NCBI RefSeq assembly: GCF_020687205.1
Contig: NZ_JAJEQE010000002.1
Span: 62,001 to 126,000 of the forward strand
DNA from: Hominisplanchenecus faecis
GTDB taxonomy: Bacteria; Bacillota; Clostridia; Lachnospirales; Lachnospiraceae
Direction: 5' to 3'
Length of the DNA: 64,000 nt
The notes below the pieces were generated by a model. The model ran no database searches. It was not told the origin of the DNA and saw nothing but the letters and a program-made list of their open reading frames with translations. A program made the position numbers and the translations under genes. Of this stretch, positions 1 through 9,383 are shown piece by piece. Every line of letters starts with the position of its first letter. The stretch's first letter is position 1.

Positions 1-1
1 G

Positions 2-406
2 GGTCTGGATTCCGGTGCGGATGATTATATCACAAAACCGTTTGGAGTTATGGAACTGATCTCCAGAGTAAAGGCGGTGATCCGCAGAAGTGATCGGAGC
101 AAAGGAAGTGCGGGAGAAGTCTTAAAGATCGGAGAGCTGGTTCTGGATGAACAGAAGCATGAGGTTTACGCCCGCGGACAGGCGGTCAGTCTTACGTTCA
201 AAGAGTTTGAACTTTTGTCTTATCTTATGAAAAACCGAGGGCTGGTGCTCTCTCGTGATAAGATCCTTAACACCATATGGAATTATGAGTATGAGGGAGA
301 GAGCCGCACCGTAGACGTACATATTGGTTCCCTGCGACAGAAACTTGGGACATGCGGAGATTTTATAAAGACAATACGCGGAATCGGTTATAAAATAGAG
401 GATTAA
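2..406 (+). CDS. OmpR/PhoB-type response regulator (3' part only)
   Basis: The gene enters from the left edge, so only the last 134 residues are seen. They begin in the end of the receiver domain: the DDYITKPF stretch carries the conserved lysine of the phospho-acceptor pocket. A winged-helix DNA-binding domain follows, with LTFKEFELL, a recognition-helix region around RTVDVHIGSLRQKL and the closing wing TIRGIGYKI, all typical of the OmpR/PhoB family. The histidine kinase gene starts three bases after the stop, so the two form one transcription unit and presumably one phosphorelay. The target genes cannot be read from this window. The family assignment is secure; which member (PhoP, WalR or other) is not decided. 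Confidence 0.93.
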   Translation, partial: GLDSGADDYITKPFGVMELISRVKAVIRRSDRSKGSAGEVLKIGELVLDEQKHEVYARGQAVSLTFKEFELLSYLMKNRGLVLSRDKILNTIWNYEYEGESRTVDVHIGSLRQKLGTCGDFIKTIRGIGYKIED

Positions 407-409
407 GCG

Positions 410-2074
410 ATGAAACAACGGATCTATCGAAACTATTTCTGGGTTGCACTTACAACGATACTGATTGTATCGTTTGTTTTTGTATTTTCTTATAATCGAA
501 CGATTCATGATCAGAAAGAGGAAGGGATGCGGGAAGAGGCAGAATTCATTTCTGCACTTCTGGAAAAGCAAGGAGATGCAGATGTCGATTTTCAGGCGGC
601 AGCCGGAAAGACAGACTTTCGCATCACCCTGATCGCTGAAAATGGTATGGTGTTGTATGACAATAAAGTCAAAGATGTATCGGGCATGGAAAATCATGCA
701 AAACGGCCGGAAATCTTAAAAGCCAGCAAGAACGGTGAAGGTTCCAGCAGCCGTATTTCCAGTACGATCCAGTCGGAGACTTATTATTATGCACGAAAAC
801 TTTCCGACGGCAGATATCTGCGTCTTTCAAGTAAGGGACTGAGTATCTGGAGCGGGTTTGTACAGGTACTTCCGGCACTTACCGGAATCGCACTGTTTGT
901 CATATTTATCACATTTCTGATCGCCCATTTCCTTACCAGAAATATCGTAGAAGCGATCAACGGCATTGATCTGGAAAATCCGATGGAGCATCTTGTATTT
1001 CCGGAGCTTGGCGTTTTGCAGAAACGGCTTGGTTTTCAGAATCGAAAAATCCAGACGCAGATGCAAAATATGAAAGAACAGGAGTATAAATTAACTGCAA
1101 TTACGGAAAATATGAATGAAGGGCTCATTATGCTGGATGCAGACCGCAGGATTCAGTATATGAACCAGAGCTGCCAGGATCTGTTTGAAGTATCCGGAAG
1201 CAAATTTATCGGGCAGACTATTTCCGGATTCTGTGACAGCATTCCGATGCAGGAGGTAGTAGAATCTGCACTGAAAGGAAATGTTCATACTGCCATGCAG
1301 GAACTGGATCATAAAAAAGTTCAGTATTTTGGAAATCCAATCCTGGAAAATCAAAAAATTCAGGGAATTATCATTCTGGTCCTGGATATTACTGAACGGG
1401 AGCGGACAGAGCGGATGCGAAAAGAATTTTCGGCAAATGTTTCACATGAACTGAAGACACCGCTGACTTCCATCTCTGGTTTTGCTGAGCTGATGGAGAA
1501 TCATCTGGTTGCACCAGAAGATGTGCCGGAGTTTGCCGCCAAAATACACAGGGAATCCGAGAGACTGCTGACGCTTGTAAATGATATTATCAAAGTCAGT
1601 CAGCTGGATGACAAGGAAGTATATTATGGAAAAGAGAATATAGATCTGCTGTCTTTTGCAAAAGAGGTCTGTGACCGCCTGGAACCGATGGCACAGAGCC
1701 GGAACGTTACGGTTGAACTTTCCGGAGATGCTGTTTTGTATCTCGCGTCCAGGCAGCTGATGAATGATCTGTTTTATAATCTGATCGAAAATGGAATCAA
1801 ATACAACAAGCCAAACGGAAAACTGTGGGTTACGGTCAGCGAAAAGAAAGGACATCCGTGTATCAGTGTGAAGGATACCGGGATCGGTGTGCCGATGAAA
1901 TATCAGAGCCGGATTTTTGAACGGTTTTTCCGTGTGGATAAAAGTCATTCAAAACAGACGGGCGGAACAGGTCTTGGACTGTCCATTGTCAAACATGTGG
2001 TGGAATATTATGGCGGTTACATTGAAATCCACAGCAAAATGGAAGAAGGAACAGAAATCGTTGTACATCTGTAA
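410..2074 (+). CDS. PhoR-like membrane sensor histidine kinase
   Basis: A 554-residue sensor kinase, partner of the regulator just upstream. Visible order: membrane segment at about residues 10-29, an extracytoplasmic region of about 125 residues, a second membrane segment at about 155-173, a PAS-like domain at about 225-330, a dimerisation domain with phospho-acceptor H346 in SHELKTPLTS, and an ATPase domain with N box (LIENGIKYN, about 457), D box (DTGIGVP) and G box (GGTGLGLS). PAS plus this layout resembles PhoR/WalK kinases. The signal sensed is unknown. The start ATG lies right after the regulator stop. A lipoprotein gene begins a few bases after the stop and may belong to the same operon. 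Confidence 0.95.
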   Translation: MKQRIYRNYFWVALTTILIVSFVFVFSYNRTIHDQKEEGMREEAEFISALLEKQGDADVDFQAAAGKTDFRITLIAENGMVLYDNKVKDVSGMENHAKRPEILKASKNGEGSSSRISSTIQSETYYYARKLSDGRYLRLSSKGLSIWSGFVQVLPALTGIALFVIFITFLIAHFLTRNIVEAINGIDLENPMEHLVFPELGVLQKRLGFQNRKIQTQMQNMKEQEYKLTAITENMNEGLIMLDADRRIQYMNQSCQDLFEVSGSKFIGQTISGFCDSIPMQEVVESALKGNVHTAMQELDHKKVQYFGNPILENQKIQGIIILVLDITERERTERMRKEFSANVSHELKTPLTSISGFAELMENHLVAPEDVPEFAAKIHRESERLLTLVNDIIKVSQLDDKEVYYGKENIDLLSFAKEVCDRLEPMAQSRNVTVELSGDAVLYLASRQLMNDLFYNLIENGIKYNKPNGKLWVTVSEKKGHPCISVKDTGIGVPMKYQSRIFERFFRVDKSHSKQTGGTGLGLSIVKHVVEYYGGYIEIHSKMEEGTEIVVHL

Positions 2075-2102
2075 ATGAATGAAAGGATATTCAAAGGTAA
2101 AT

Positions 2103-2984
2103 ATGAAGAAAAGAATCAGTATCATCATGTTGCTTACAATCTCCGTGTTGATGACAGGATGTGAAGAGCTGCATAAAAAGCCGCTTGCTTATATTGAAAC
2201 AAATGCAGATGATCGACAGAGTGAAACGTCTGAAACAGAAACAAAAAAGAAAAAAGAGACAGAGCCGGAAACGGAAGCCGTGGAAGTGGTCGAGCAGGGC
2301 AGCTTGGAAACAGAACGTCCGGAAACGGAGACAGAATCTGAAACGGAAGAGGATAAAACAGAGGATGCCGCTCCGGAAGGAGAACTTCCTGTTCTGGAAA
2401 AAACAGACAAGACTTCAGAAGAAATTGAGATGGAAAATATTCTCCAGAATCCGGAACTTCCGACCGGGTGTGAATCTGTGGCACTGACAATGGTTCTCAA
2501 ATATCTCGGATTTGATTTGGAGAAAACAACCATAGCAGATGATTATCTTGTTTTTGCAGACCGGAATTTTGCGATGGGTTATATTGGAAATCCACATACG
2601 GAAGACGGGGCAGGTATTTTTGCACCGGGACTTGTCAAGACTGCAAATAATTTCCTGGAAGCACAGGAAAGTGAAAAAAGAGGCTTTGATATTTCAGATA
2701 CTGACTTTGAAGATCTTTATAATTATGTGGCGGCAGGGATACCGATCATAATCTGGAATACCATGTATCTGGAGAAACCGGTTCCGACGGATGAAGTATG
2801 CGAGTTTGAGGGAAAAACCTATCGCTGGTTCCGCAACGAACACTGTATGGTGATGTGTGGTTTTGATAAAGAAAACGGTACGGTTCTGATTCAGGATCCG
2901 CTGGACGGACTGGTAGAACGCGATGCAGAAACATTTGCAAAATATTACGAGGAACTCGGAAAAAATGCAATGATCATTCACTAA
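2103..2984 (+). CDS. Lipoprotein with a C39-like cysteine peptidase domain
   Basis: A secreted lipoprotein of 293 residues from the chosen ATG. An in-frame ATG at 2079 would add eight residues ahead of the signal peptide. The signal peptide ends in the lipobox LMTGC with C20 as lipid site. A linker of about 80 residues very rich in Glu and Thr follows, probably crossing the cell wall. The C-terminal half looks like the peptidase C39_2 family: C123 in LPTGCESV, H247 in NEHCMVM and D265 in IQDPLDG sit in the expected order for a papain-like triad. The substrate is unknown, and some members may bind rather than cut peptides. It follows the histidine kinase closely, so it may be co-expressed with that system. 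Confidence 0.85.
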   Translation: MKKRISIIMLLTISVLMTGCEELHKKPLAYIETNADDRQSETSETETKKKKETEPETEAVEVVEQGSLETERPETETESETEEDKTEDAAPEGELPVLEKTDKTSEEIEMENILQNPELPTGCESVALTMVLKYLGFDLEKTTIADDYLVFADRNFAMGYIGNPHTEDGAGIFAPGLVKTANNFLEAQESEKRGFDISDTDFEDLYNYVAAGIPIIIWNTMYLEKPVPTDEVCEFEGKTYRWFRNEHCMVMCGFDKENGTVLIQDPLDGLVERDAETFAKYYEELGKNAMIIH

Positions 2985-3039
2985 GGGATTGCATACTCTT
3001 ACTTTTTTTGGTATGCTTATTCCAAGGAGGATGTGGCTT

Positions 3040-3777
3040 ATGGGAGAAAAGTATGAGTATTTGAAAAAAGTATTAGATGACAGCCATTATACCGTGGCAT
3101 TGTGTGGTTCCGGCATTCTCGCAGAGACGGGATGCAGGACTTTCCAAAACCAGGATTATGCTTATGAGATTGAGCAGAAGTACGGAAGATCACCGGAAGA
3201 TATTTTCGCAAGTGCCTATTACATGACAAGACCGGATTCCTTTTTTGAATTTTACAGGGCAGAAGTTCTCAAAAAGGACTGGAAGCCTTCCGAATCCTGT
3301 TATGCACTGAAAAAACTGGAAGATGCAGGAAAGATCCAGTGTATTTTAAGCGATAATATTTTTGATCTGGAGAAACGTGCAGGATGCAGCAATGTGCTCA
3401 GTTTGCGAGGGAGCATCTATCAGAACCGCTGTCCGAAATGCGGACAGGAATATCCGATGGAATATATCCGGGATTCCAAAAAGACACCGCGATGCCGGAA
3501 CTGTAATAATGTGGTACGTCCCGGTGTGACTCTTTACGGAGAACAGCTGGACAGCCATCTGACTTCACTGGCAGCGACAGAAGTCGAAAAAGCAGAAGTG
3601 CTTCTTTTGCTCGGAACAAAATTATCTTCGGATGTGTACTCAAATTATGTTAAATTTTTTGAAGGTGAGCAGATCGTTGTGATCCATGAAAAGGAACACT
3701 ACACGGACTGCAAAGCAGACATGGTGATCTACGATCAGCCGGGAAAGGTACTTTCCAATCTGGGATATGATTTTTGA
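3040..3777 (+). CDS. Degenerate SIR2-family (sirtuin-like) protein
   Basis: A protein of 245 residues with the overall plan of bacterial sirtuins: an NAD-loop region (GSG at 23-25 where GAG is usual), a small zinc module with C131, C134, C152 and C155, and a C-terminal LGTKL segment matching the usual GTSL. Key catalytic positions differ. The usual ELHGS motif reads SLRGS, so the catalytic His is R123; the usual TQNID region reads LSDNIF; and the PDFR segment is not recognisable. Deacetylase activity is therefore doubtful, while NAD or peptide binding may remain. The ATG at 3040 is chosen because AAGGAGG (3024-3030) is nine bases away; the ATG at 3031 touches the Shine-Dalgarno site. Confidence 0.82.
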   Translation: MGEKYEYLKKVLDDSHYTVALCGSGILAETGCRTFQNQDYAYEIEQKYGRSPEDIFASAYYMTRPDSFFEFYRAEVLKKDWKPSESCYALKKLEDAGKIQCILSDNIFDLEKRAGCSNVLSLRGSIYQNRCPKCGQEYPMEYIRDSKKTPRCRNCNNVVRPGVTLYGEQLDSHLTSLAATEVEKAEVLLLLGTKLSSDVYSNYVKFFEGEQIVVIHEKEHYTDCKADMVIYDQPGKVLSNLGYDF

Positions 3778-3840
3778 GCCGGCAGATGCCAAAAGCAGTC
3801 CGTCCAAACCGGATGTGCGGCACAGAAAAACAAAAGAAAC

Positions 3841-3866
3841 GACATTTGCCGGGAGACGGCAATGTC
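3841..3866 (+). other. Intergenic hairpin upstream of the CBS gene
   Basis: GACATT plus GCC (3841-3850, one bulged T) can pair with GGC plus AATGTC (3858-3866). There is no T run after it, so it is more likely an RNA processing or stability element than a terminator. The rest of the 114-base gap shows nothing clear. Confidence 0.35.
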
Positions 3867-3891
3867 AGAAAAGCGGAGATAAAAGTAAACT

Positions 3892-4317
3892 ATGAATGTA
3901 TTGTTTTCTTTGACACCAAAAAGTGAAGTAGCGTATCTGTATGATGATTACTCTCTTCGTCAGGCACTTGAAAAGATGGAACACTACCGTTACAGTGCAG
4001 TACCCGTGATTGACCGCAATGGCTGTTATGTGGGAACGCTGACGGAAGGAGATCTGCTCTGGTATATCAAAGACCATAAGATTGTGGATCTTCATATGAC
4101 AGAAGAGATCCCCCTTTCGCAGGTGGAACGCAGATGGTACAATGAACCGGTCAATATCGACTGTGAGATCGAAGATCTGATCTTAACTTCCATGAATCAG
4201 AACTTTGTCCCGGTGATCGACGATAAAAAGATCTTTATCGGTATCATCCGCAGAAAGGATATCATAGAGTACTGTTATAACTGCTATAAAAATGTAGCAG
4301 GAAACGAAAAAAACTAA
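3892..4317 (+). CDS. Protein of two CBS domains
   Basis: A 141-residue protein made almost only of a tandem CBS pair (about residues 5-62 and 75-130), with SAVPVIDRNG and NFVPVIDDKK as the two characteristic strands. Free-standing CBS pairs usually bind adenine nucleotides such as AMP or ATP and regulate partners. No catalytic domain is present and no partner is obvious here, since the neighbours are a sirtuin-like gene and ilvN. The SD is a modest GGAG. A promoter for ilvN follows the stop, so this gene probably ends its own short transcript. Confidence 0.88.
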   Translation: MNVLFSLTPKSEVAYLYDDYSLRQALEKMEHYRYSAVPVIDRNGCYVGTLTEGDLLWYIKDHKIVDLHMTEEIPLSQVERRWYNEPVNIDCEIEDLILTSMNQNFVPVIDDKKIFIGIIRRKDIIEYCYNCYKNVAGNEKN

Positions 4318-4368
4318 AATATTATGGAAGTAAAAGGATTTATCGTTATATTTTAGTGACGCTTTACA

Positions 4369-4397
4369 TTGACAAAGTAAATATTTGTTGGTAAAAT
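4369..4397 (+). promoter_or_regulatory. Sigma-A-type promoter for ilvN
   Basis: TTGACA at 4369-4374, a 17-base spacer, and TAAAAT at 4392-4397. It lies 53 bases before the ilvN start codon. The leader is too short for a T-box or attenuator. Confidence 0.75.
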
Positions 4398-4450
4398 ACA
4401 ATAAGCCTCAAGAGAACAGAGGCAGTTTTGAAAGAAGGCAGGAAATCCCA

Positions 4451-4948
4451 ATGAAGAAAAGAGTATTATCCTTATTGGTTGACAATACCTCCGGTGTACT
4501 GAGTCGAGTAGCAGGGCTGTTCAGCCGCCGTGGTTACAATATCGACAGTCTGACCGTTGGCGAGACAGCGGATCCGAGATACTCACGTATGACTGTTGTC
4601 GTAAACGGTGATCAGCAGATTTTGGATCAGATCACAAAGCAGCTGGCAAAGCTGGTTGATGTTGTTGATATCAAACAGCTGGCAGAAGGCGAAAGCGTGA
4701 CAAGAGAACTGGTGCTTGTAAAAGTAAGAGTTGGCCGTGAAAACAGGCAGGATGTAATGTCCATTGCAAATATTTTCCGTGCCAAAATTATTGACGTGGG
4801 AGTTGATTCTCTAATCATTGAACTTACCGGTACAGAGTCCAAGATTGAAGCATTTTTCAAACTTCTTGGCGATTACGAGATATTAGAGCTGGCAAGGACA
4901 GGCATGACAGGTTTATCAAGAGGAGCGGAGGATGTCCGTTACCTGTAA
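4451..4948 (+). CDS. ilvN: Acetolactate synthase small (regulatory) subunit
   Basis: The regulatory subunit of acetohydroxyacid synthase, which activates the catalytic subunit and carries valine feedback control in valine, leucine and isoleucine synthesis. The 165 residues show an N-terminal ACT domain (LSLLVDNTSGVLSRVAGLF, then RRGYNIDSLTVG) and the C-terminal IlvN domain, the normal length for this family. The start at 4451 fits the conserved MKKRVLSLL opening; an upstream in-frame ATG at 4385 lies over the promoter region. The catalytic subunit gene (ilvB) is not next to it, which is unusual but seen in some clostridia, so it must lie elsewhere. ilvC follows after 63 bases. Confidence 0.95.
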   Translation: MKKRVLSLLVDNTSGVLSRVAGLFSRRGYNIDSLTVGETADPRYSRMTVVVNGDQQILDQITKQLAKLVDVVDIKQLAEGESVTRELVLVKVRVGRENRQDVMSIANIFRAKIIDVGVDSLIIELTGTESKIEAFFKLLGDYEILELARTGMTGLSRGAEDVRYL

Positions 4949-6031
<1,083 letters not shown>

Positions 6032-6081
6032 TCGTTTATCGTGAGAAATGATTTAAGGTTTCAATTTATATTTGGCAAGAT

Positions 6082-6113
6082 AAAAGCAGATTCCGTTCTG
6101 GAGTCTGCTTTTT
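6082..6113 (+). terminator. Rho-independent terminator after ilvC
   Basis: AAAAGCAGA-TCC pairs with GGA-TCTGCTTTT around a five-base loop and runs into TTTTTC. It closes the ilvN-ilvC unit. The remaining 160 bases before the YitT gene show no further clear element. Confidence 0.8.
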
Positions 6114-6273
6114 CCCGTTTTCAGGTGATGTCCATGTTTTGTGTGTCCTACATTTTTTTCGGCGTCATCCTGATATTGCGTTACTGCTATGATGCGGCGG
6201 CTTGCACTGCATTGCCGGAAAGGGTAGAATAAGAACAGATTATCCGGAAAAACTAAGGAAAAGGAGAAGGTGC

Positions 6274-7137
6274 ATGAATAAGAAATTGGGGTATCAGATT
6301 TTGGAATTGTGCGGTATTTTGCTTGGAAATGCGATCCTGGCATTTGGAATTGCAGCTTTTGTATTGCCGCACGGCATGATCACCGGAGGAGCGACTGGTC
6401 TTGGACTTGTTACGAGCAGAGTATTCGGGGTGGATCTCTCGGTGTCAGTAGCTGTTTATAACATTATTTTGTTTGCGGTCGGGGCGTTTGTACTCGGCAA
6501 AAAATTTGCACTGACGACCATCGTGAGTACTATTGTGTATCCAATGTTCCTTTCTTTTTTTACACAACAGCAGTGGATTGCAACGATGACAAATGACATT
6601 TTGCTTTCAGCTATCTATGCCGGCATTATGGTCGGTCTTGGTGTCGGTATCGTCATCCGGTTCGGAGCATCGACCGGAGGGCTGGATATCCCGCCGCTGA
6701 TCCTGAATAAAAAATTGGGGATTCCGGTGGCGGTTTCTATGTATCTTTTCGATTTCACAGTGCTTCTGTTACAGGTTGTTATATCGACAAAAGAACAGGT
6801 TCTGTACGGAATCCTGATCGTAATCTTAAGTTCCATTGTACTCGGATATGTCTCTTTGGCAGGACAGAAAAAAGTACAGGTTATGATCATATCCAGGCAT
6901 TATCAGGAAATTCGCGATATGCTTCTTCAAAAACTGGATCTTGGTGCCACAATGTATCATATCGAGACTGGCTACCTGCAAAAAGATGAGATGGCAGTCT
7001 GTTGTGTGATCTCATCCAGAAAGCTGCATACTGTGACCGATATGGTGCAGGAAGTCGATAAAAAAGCATTTCTTTCCGTAACGCAGATCAATGAAGTGCG
7101 TGGAAGAGGCTTTACACTGGATCGAAAATATATATAA
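6274..7137 (+). CDS. YitT family membrane protein (DUF161 + DUF2179)
   Basis: A 287-residue integral membrane protein. About five or six hydrophobic helices fill residues 10-200, with the family signature of glycine-rich turns (HGMITGGATGLGL, GASTGGLDIPPLILNKKLG). A soluble C-terminal DUF2179 domain starts after LAGQKKVQVMIIS. The biochemical role of the family is not established; transport or sensing is often assumed. The ATG at 6274 has AAGGAGAAGG ahead of it and fits the family start; the frame is open upstream to 6202. It stands alone between the ilvC terminator and the leuA promoter. Confidence 0.88.
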   Translation: MNKKLGYQILELCGILLGNAILAFGIAAFVLPHGMITGGATGLGLVTSRVFGVDLSVSVAVYNIILFAVGAFVLGKKFALTTIVSTIVYPMFLSFFTQQQWIATMTNDILLSAIYAGIMVGLGVGIVIRFGASTGGLDIPPLILNKKLGIPVAVSMYLFDFTVLLLQVVISTKEQVLYGILIVILSSIVLGYVSLAGQKKVQVMIISRHYQEIRDMLLQKLDLGATMYHIETGYLQKDEMAVCCVISSRKLHTVTDMVQEVDKKAFLSVTQINEVRGRGFTLDRKYI

Positions 7138-7140
7138 ACC

Positions 7141-7169
7141 TTGACAAGTCTGGTCGAAAATGGTAATAT
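7141..7169 (+). promoter_or_regulatory. Strong promoter of the leuA T-box transcript
   Basis: A consensus TTGACA at 7141-7146, a 17-base spacer and TAATAT at 7164-7169. It starts three bases after the YitT stop and drives the leader described next. Confidence 0.85.
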
Positions 7170-7174
7170 TTATT

Positions 7175-7470
7175 CATTGATAGGAAAAGCGTTGATGAGG
7201 AATAGTACATTTTGACCAGAATACAGAAAGCTGTCGGGTGATGCGAGACAGTGGAAGGAAAGAATGGAACTGACCTTGGAGCAGCTGCCTGAAATCAAAG
7301 GAGAGTAGGAGCAGACGGAAGTCCACCGTTACAGGGACAGGATATAAGATGCAAATCCGTATCCGGTGAGAGTATGAATGAATTCATAAAATAGAGTGGT
7401 ACCGCGGAAGACTTGACCTTTCGTCTCTATGATAGCAGATATGTTATAGTGAGACGTAAGGTTTTTTTAT
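7175..7470 (+). ncRNA. T-box leader, leucine specific
   Basis: A tRNA-sensing leader that allows leuA to be read through when uncharged tRNA-Leu is bound. The T-box core AGAGTGGTACCGCGG is at 7393-7407; its TGGT (7397-7400) pairs with the ACCA end of tRNA. In stem I the specifier loop reads GAA-CTG-ACC before TTGGAGC, which puts the leucine codon CTG at 7270-7272. The terminator arm is ACCTT-CGTCTC (7416-7427) with GAGACG-AAGG (7451-7461) and seven Ts. The specifier agrees with the gene controlled, which makes the call strong. The exact 5' end is an estimate from the promoter. Confidence 0.92.
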
Positions 7471-7530
7471 GTTCTTCAAACGATGCCTGCCGGATAAATT
7501 AAAGACAAAAAGAAAAGGAGATCTGTTAAA

Positions 7531-9198
7531 ATGATGAAAAATGTAAGTAAATATCAGAGACAGTATTTTATGCCGCCAGTAGAATGCAATGACTGGGTGA
7601 AAAAGACTTATGTAGATAAGGCACCAATCTGGTGCAGCGTCGATCTGCGTGATGGAAACCAGGCACTGATCGTACCGATGAGTCTGGAACAGAAGGTAGA
7701 ATTCTTTAAACTGCTTGTAAAGATTGGTTTTAAAGAAATCGAAGTCGGTTTCCCGGCCGCTTCCGAGACAGAGTATAATTTCCTGAGAACACTGATCGAT
7801 CAGAACCTGATTCCGGATGATGTGACCATTCAGGTACTGACACAGGCAAGAGAGCATATTATCCGCAAGACTTTTGAAGCAGTGAAAGGTGCTCCGAGAG
7901 CGATTGTACATGTATACAATTCTACCTCTGTGGCACAGAGAGAACAGGTATTTAAAAAATCCAAAGAAGAGATCCTGAAGATTGCCGTAGACGGTGCAAA
8001 ACTTCTGAAAAAGCTGGCTGATGAGACAGAAGGAAATTTTGCATTTGAGTACAGTCCGGAGAGCTTTACCGGAACAGAACCGGAATATGCACTGGAAGTA
8101 TGCAACGCAGTTCTGGATGTATGGCAGCCGACCGCAGATAACAAATGCATCATCAACCTGCCAAGTACCGTACAGAATGCAATGCCGCACGTTTACGCAA
8201 GCCAGATTGAATATATGAGCAAAAACATGAAATATCGTGAGAATGTGCTGATCTCTCTGCATCCGCATAATGACCGTGGATGTGGTATCAGTGATGCAGA
8301 AATGGGACTTCTGGCAGGTGCTGATCGTATTGAAGGCACTCTGTTCGGAAATGGCGAGCGTACCGGAAATGTGGATATTGTGACGCTGGCACTGAATATG
8401 TATTCTCAGGGTGTAGATCCGCAGCTTGACTTCCGTGATATGCCGGCAATTTCTGCAGCATATGAAGAATATACAGGCATGCATATTGATATGAGAAGTC
8501 CGTACGGCGGAAGCCTTGTATTTGCAGCATTCTCTGGTTCCCATCAGGATGCAATCGCAAAAGGTATGCATTACCGTGAGGAGCATGACTGCCCGACCTG
8601 GACCGTTCCGTATCTGCCGATTGATCCGACCGATATCGGAAGAAGATATGAGGCAGACGTGATCCGTATCAACAGCCAGTCCGGAAAAGGCGGCGTAGGC
8701 TATATTCTGGAGCAGAACTTTGGACTGAACCTTCCGGCAAAAATGCGTGAGGCAATGGGATATGCTGCAAAAGACAGCTCAGACCATCAGCATAAAGAAT
8801 TGCAGCCTCAGGAAATTTTCAATCTGTTTAAAGAAAAATTTGAAGATATCACAACGCCGTTCAATATCAGCGAAGTACACTTCAAACAGCATAATGGCAT
8901 TATTGCAGAGGTGACTGTAGAATGTGAAGGCAAGAGCGTGGTTGCGATCGCAGCAGGAAATGGCCGTCTGAATGCAGTAAGCAACGCACTGAAGAATCAG
9001 TTCCGTCTGGAATATGATCTGACAACTTATCAGGAGCATGCACTGGAACAGAGTTCCAGATCCAAAGCGATCGCCTATGTTGGTATCCGCAGCAAAGACG
9101 GAGAACATTACTGGGGTGCCGGCGTGGATCAGGATATCATCCGTGCTTCCATCAATGCACTGCTGACTGCAATCAACAACATGGTAAATGCAAAATGA
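7531..9198 (+). CDS. leuA: 2-isopropylmalate synthase (type 2, long form)
   Basis: Catalyses the first committed step of leucine synthesis, joining acetyl-CoA to 2-ketoisovalerate. The 555-residue length and the opening KYQRQYFMPPVE match the LeuA type 2 group (yeast and actinobacterial style) rather than the E. coli type. The catalytic barrel has DLRDGNQAL near the N-terminus and the metal-binding HPHNDRGCG near residue 245. The C-terminal part is the LeuA regulatory domain that usually binds leucine. Two ATGs in a row (7531, 7534) follow AAAAGGAGATC; either may be used. No leuB, leuC or leuD follows, so the rest of the pathway lies elsewhere. Confidence 0.96.
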   Translation: MMKNVSKYQRQYFMPPVECNDWVKKTYVDKAPIWCSVDLRDGNQALIVPMSLEQKVEFFKLLVKIGFKEIEVGFPAASETEYNFLRTLIDQNLIPDDVTIQVLTQAREHIIRKTFEAVKGAPRAIVHVYNSTSVAQREQVFKKSKEEILKIAVDGAKLLKKLADETEGNFAFEYSPESFTGTEPEYALEVCNAVLDVWQPTADNKCIINLPSTVQNAMPHVYASQIEYMSKNMKYRENVLISLHPHNDRGCGISDAEMGLLAGADRIEGTLFGNGERTGNVDIVTLALNMYSQGVDPQLDFRDMPAISAAYEEYTGMHIDMRSPYGGSLVFAAFSGSHQDAIAKGMHYREEHDCPTWTVPYLPIDPTDIGRRYEADVIRINSQSGKGGVGYILEQNFGLNLPAKMREAMGYAAKDSSDHQHKELQPQEIFNLFKEKFEDITTPFNISEVHFKQHNGIIAEVTVECEGKSVVAIAAGNGRLNAVSNALKNQFRLEYDLTTYQEHALEQSSRSKAIAYVGIRSKDGEHYWGAGVDQDIIRASINALLTAINNMVNAK

Positions 9199-9200
9199 GA

Positions 9201-9227
9201 TTTGTCACAGAGCATTTCTGTGACAAA
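9201..9227 (+). terminator. Hairpin after leuA
   Basis: A perfect 11-bp inverted repeat (TTTGTCACAGA / TCTGTGACAAA) with a five-base loop, two bases after the leuA stop. No T run follows, so it may act as 3' end protection together with the next hairpin at 9240-9263 (CCTG-AATC / GATT-CAGG), which is followed by TCTTGTTTG. Confidence 0.6.
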
Positions 9228-9301
9228 GATATGGAAAGGCCTGTAATCTATATGGATTGCAGGTCTTGTTTGTGATTTGACTGGAATTTTCTATAAAATG
9301 C

Positions 9302-9332
9302 TTGACATTCAAGCAGCTTTATACCTTACAAT
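9302..9332 (+). promoter_or_regulatory. MerR-type promoter with 19-bp spacer
   Basis: TTGACA at 9302-9307 and TACAAT at 9327-9332 are separated by 19 bases, the over-long spacing typical of promoters that MerR-family activators remodel. The spacer contains the small palindrome AAGC-A-GCTT (9311-9319) where such a regulator would bind. It sits 51 bases before the MerR-type gene itself, which suggests autoregulation. The assignment is an inference from spacing and position. Confidence 0.6.
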
Positions 9333-9383
9333 CCCACTATAAAGTACTTGCCTGATGCAAAGTACAAAGAGAGGAGAGGTTTT

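Noticed and set aside
6041-6232. A 63-codon plus-strand frame after ilvC
   Set aside because: It runs through the ilvC terminator stem and has no ribosome site, so it is not considered a gene.
7444-8586. A 380-codon open frame on the minus strand
   Set aside because: It lies opposite leuA, is rich in Cys and His as shadow frames of this codon usage are, and has no ribosome site or family match.
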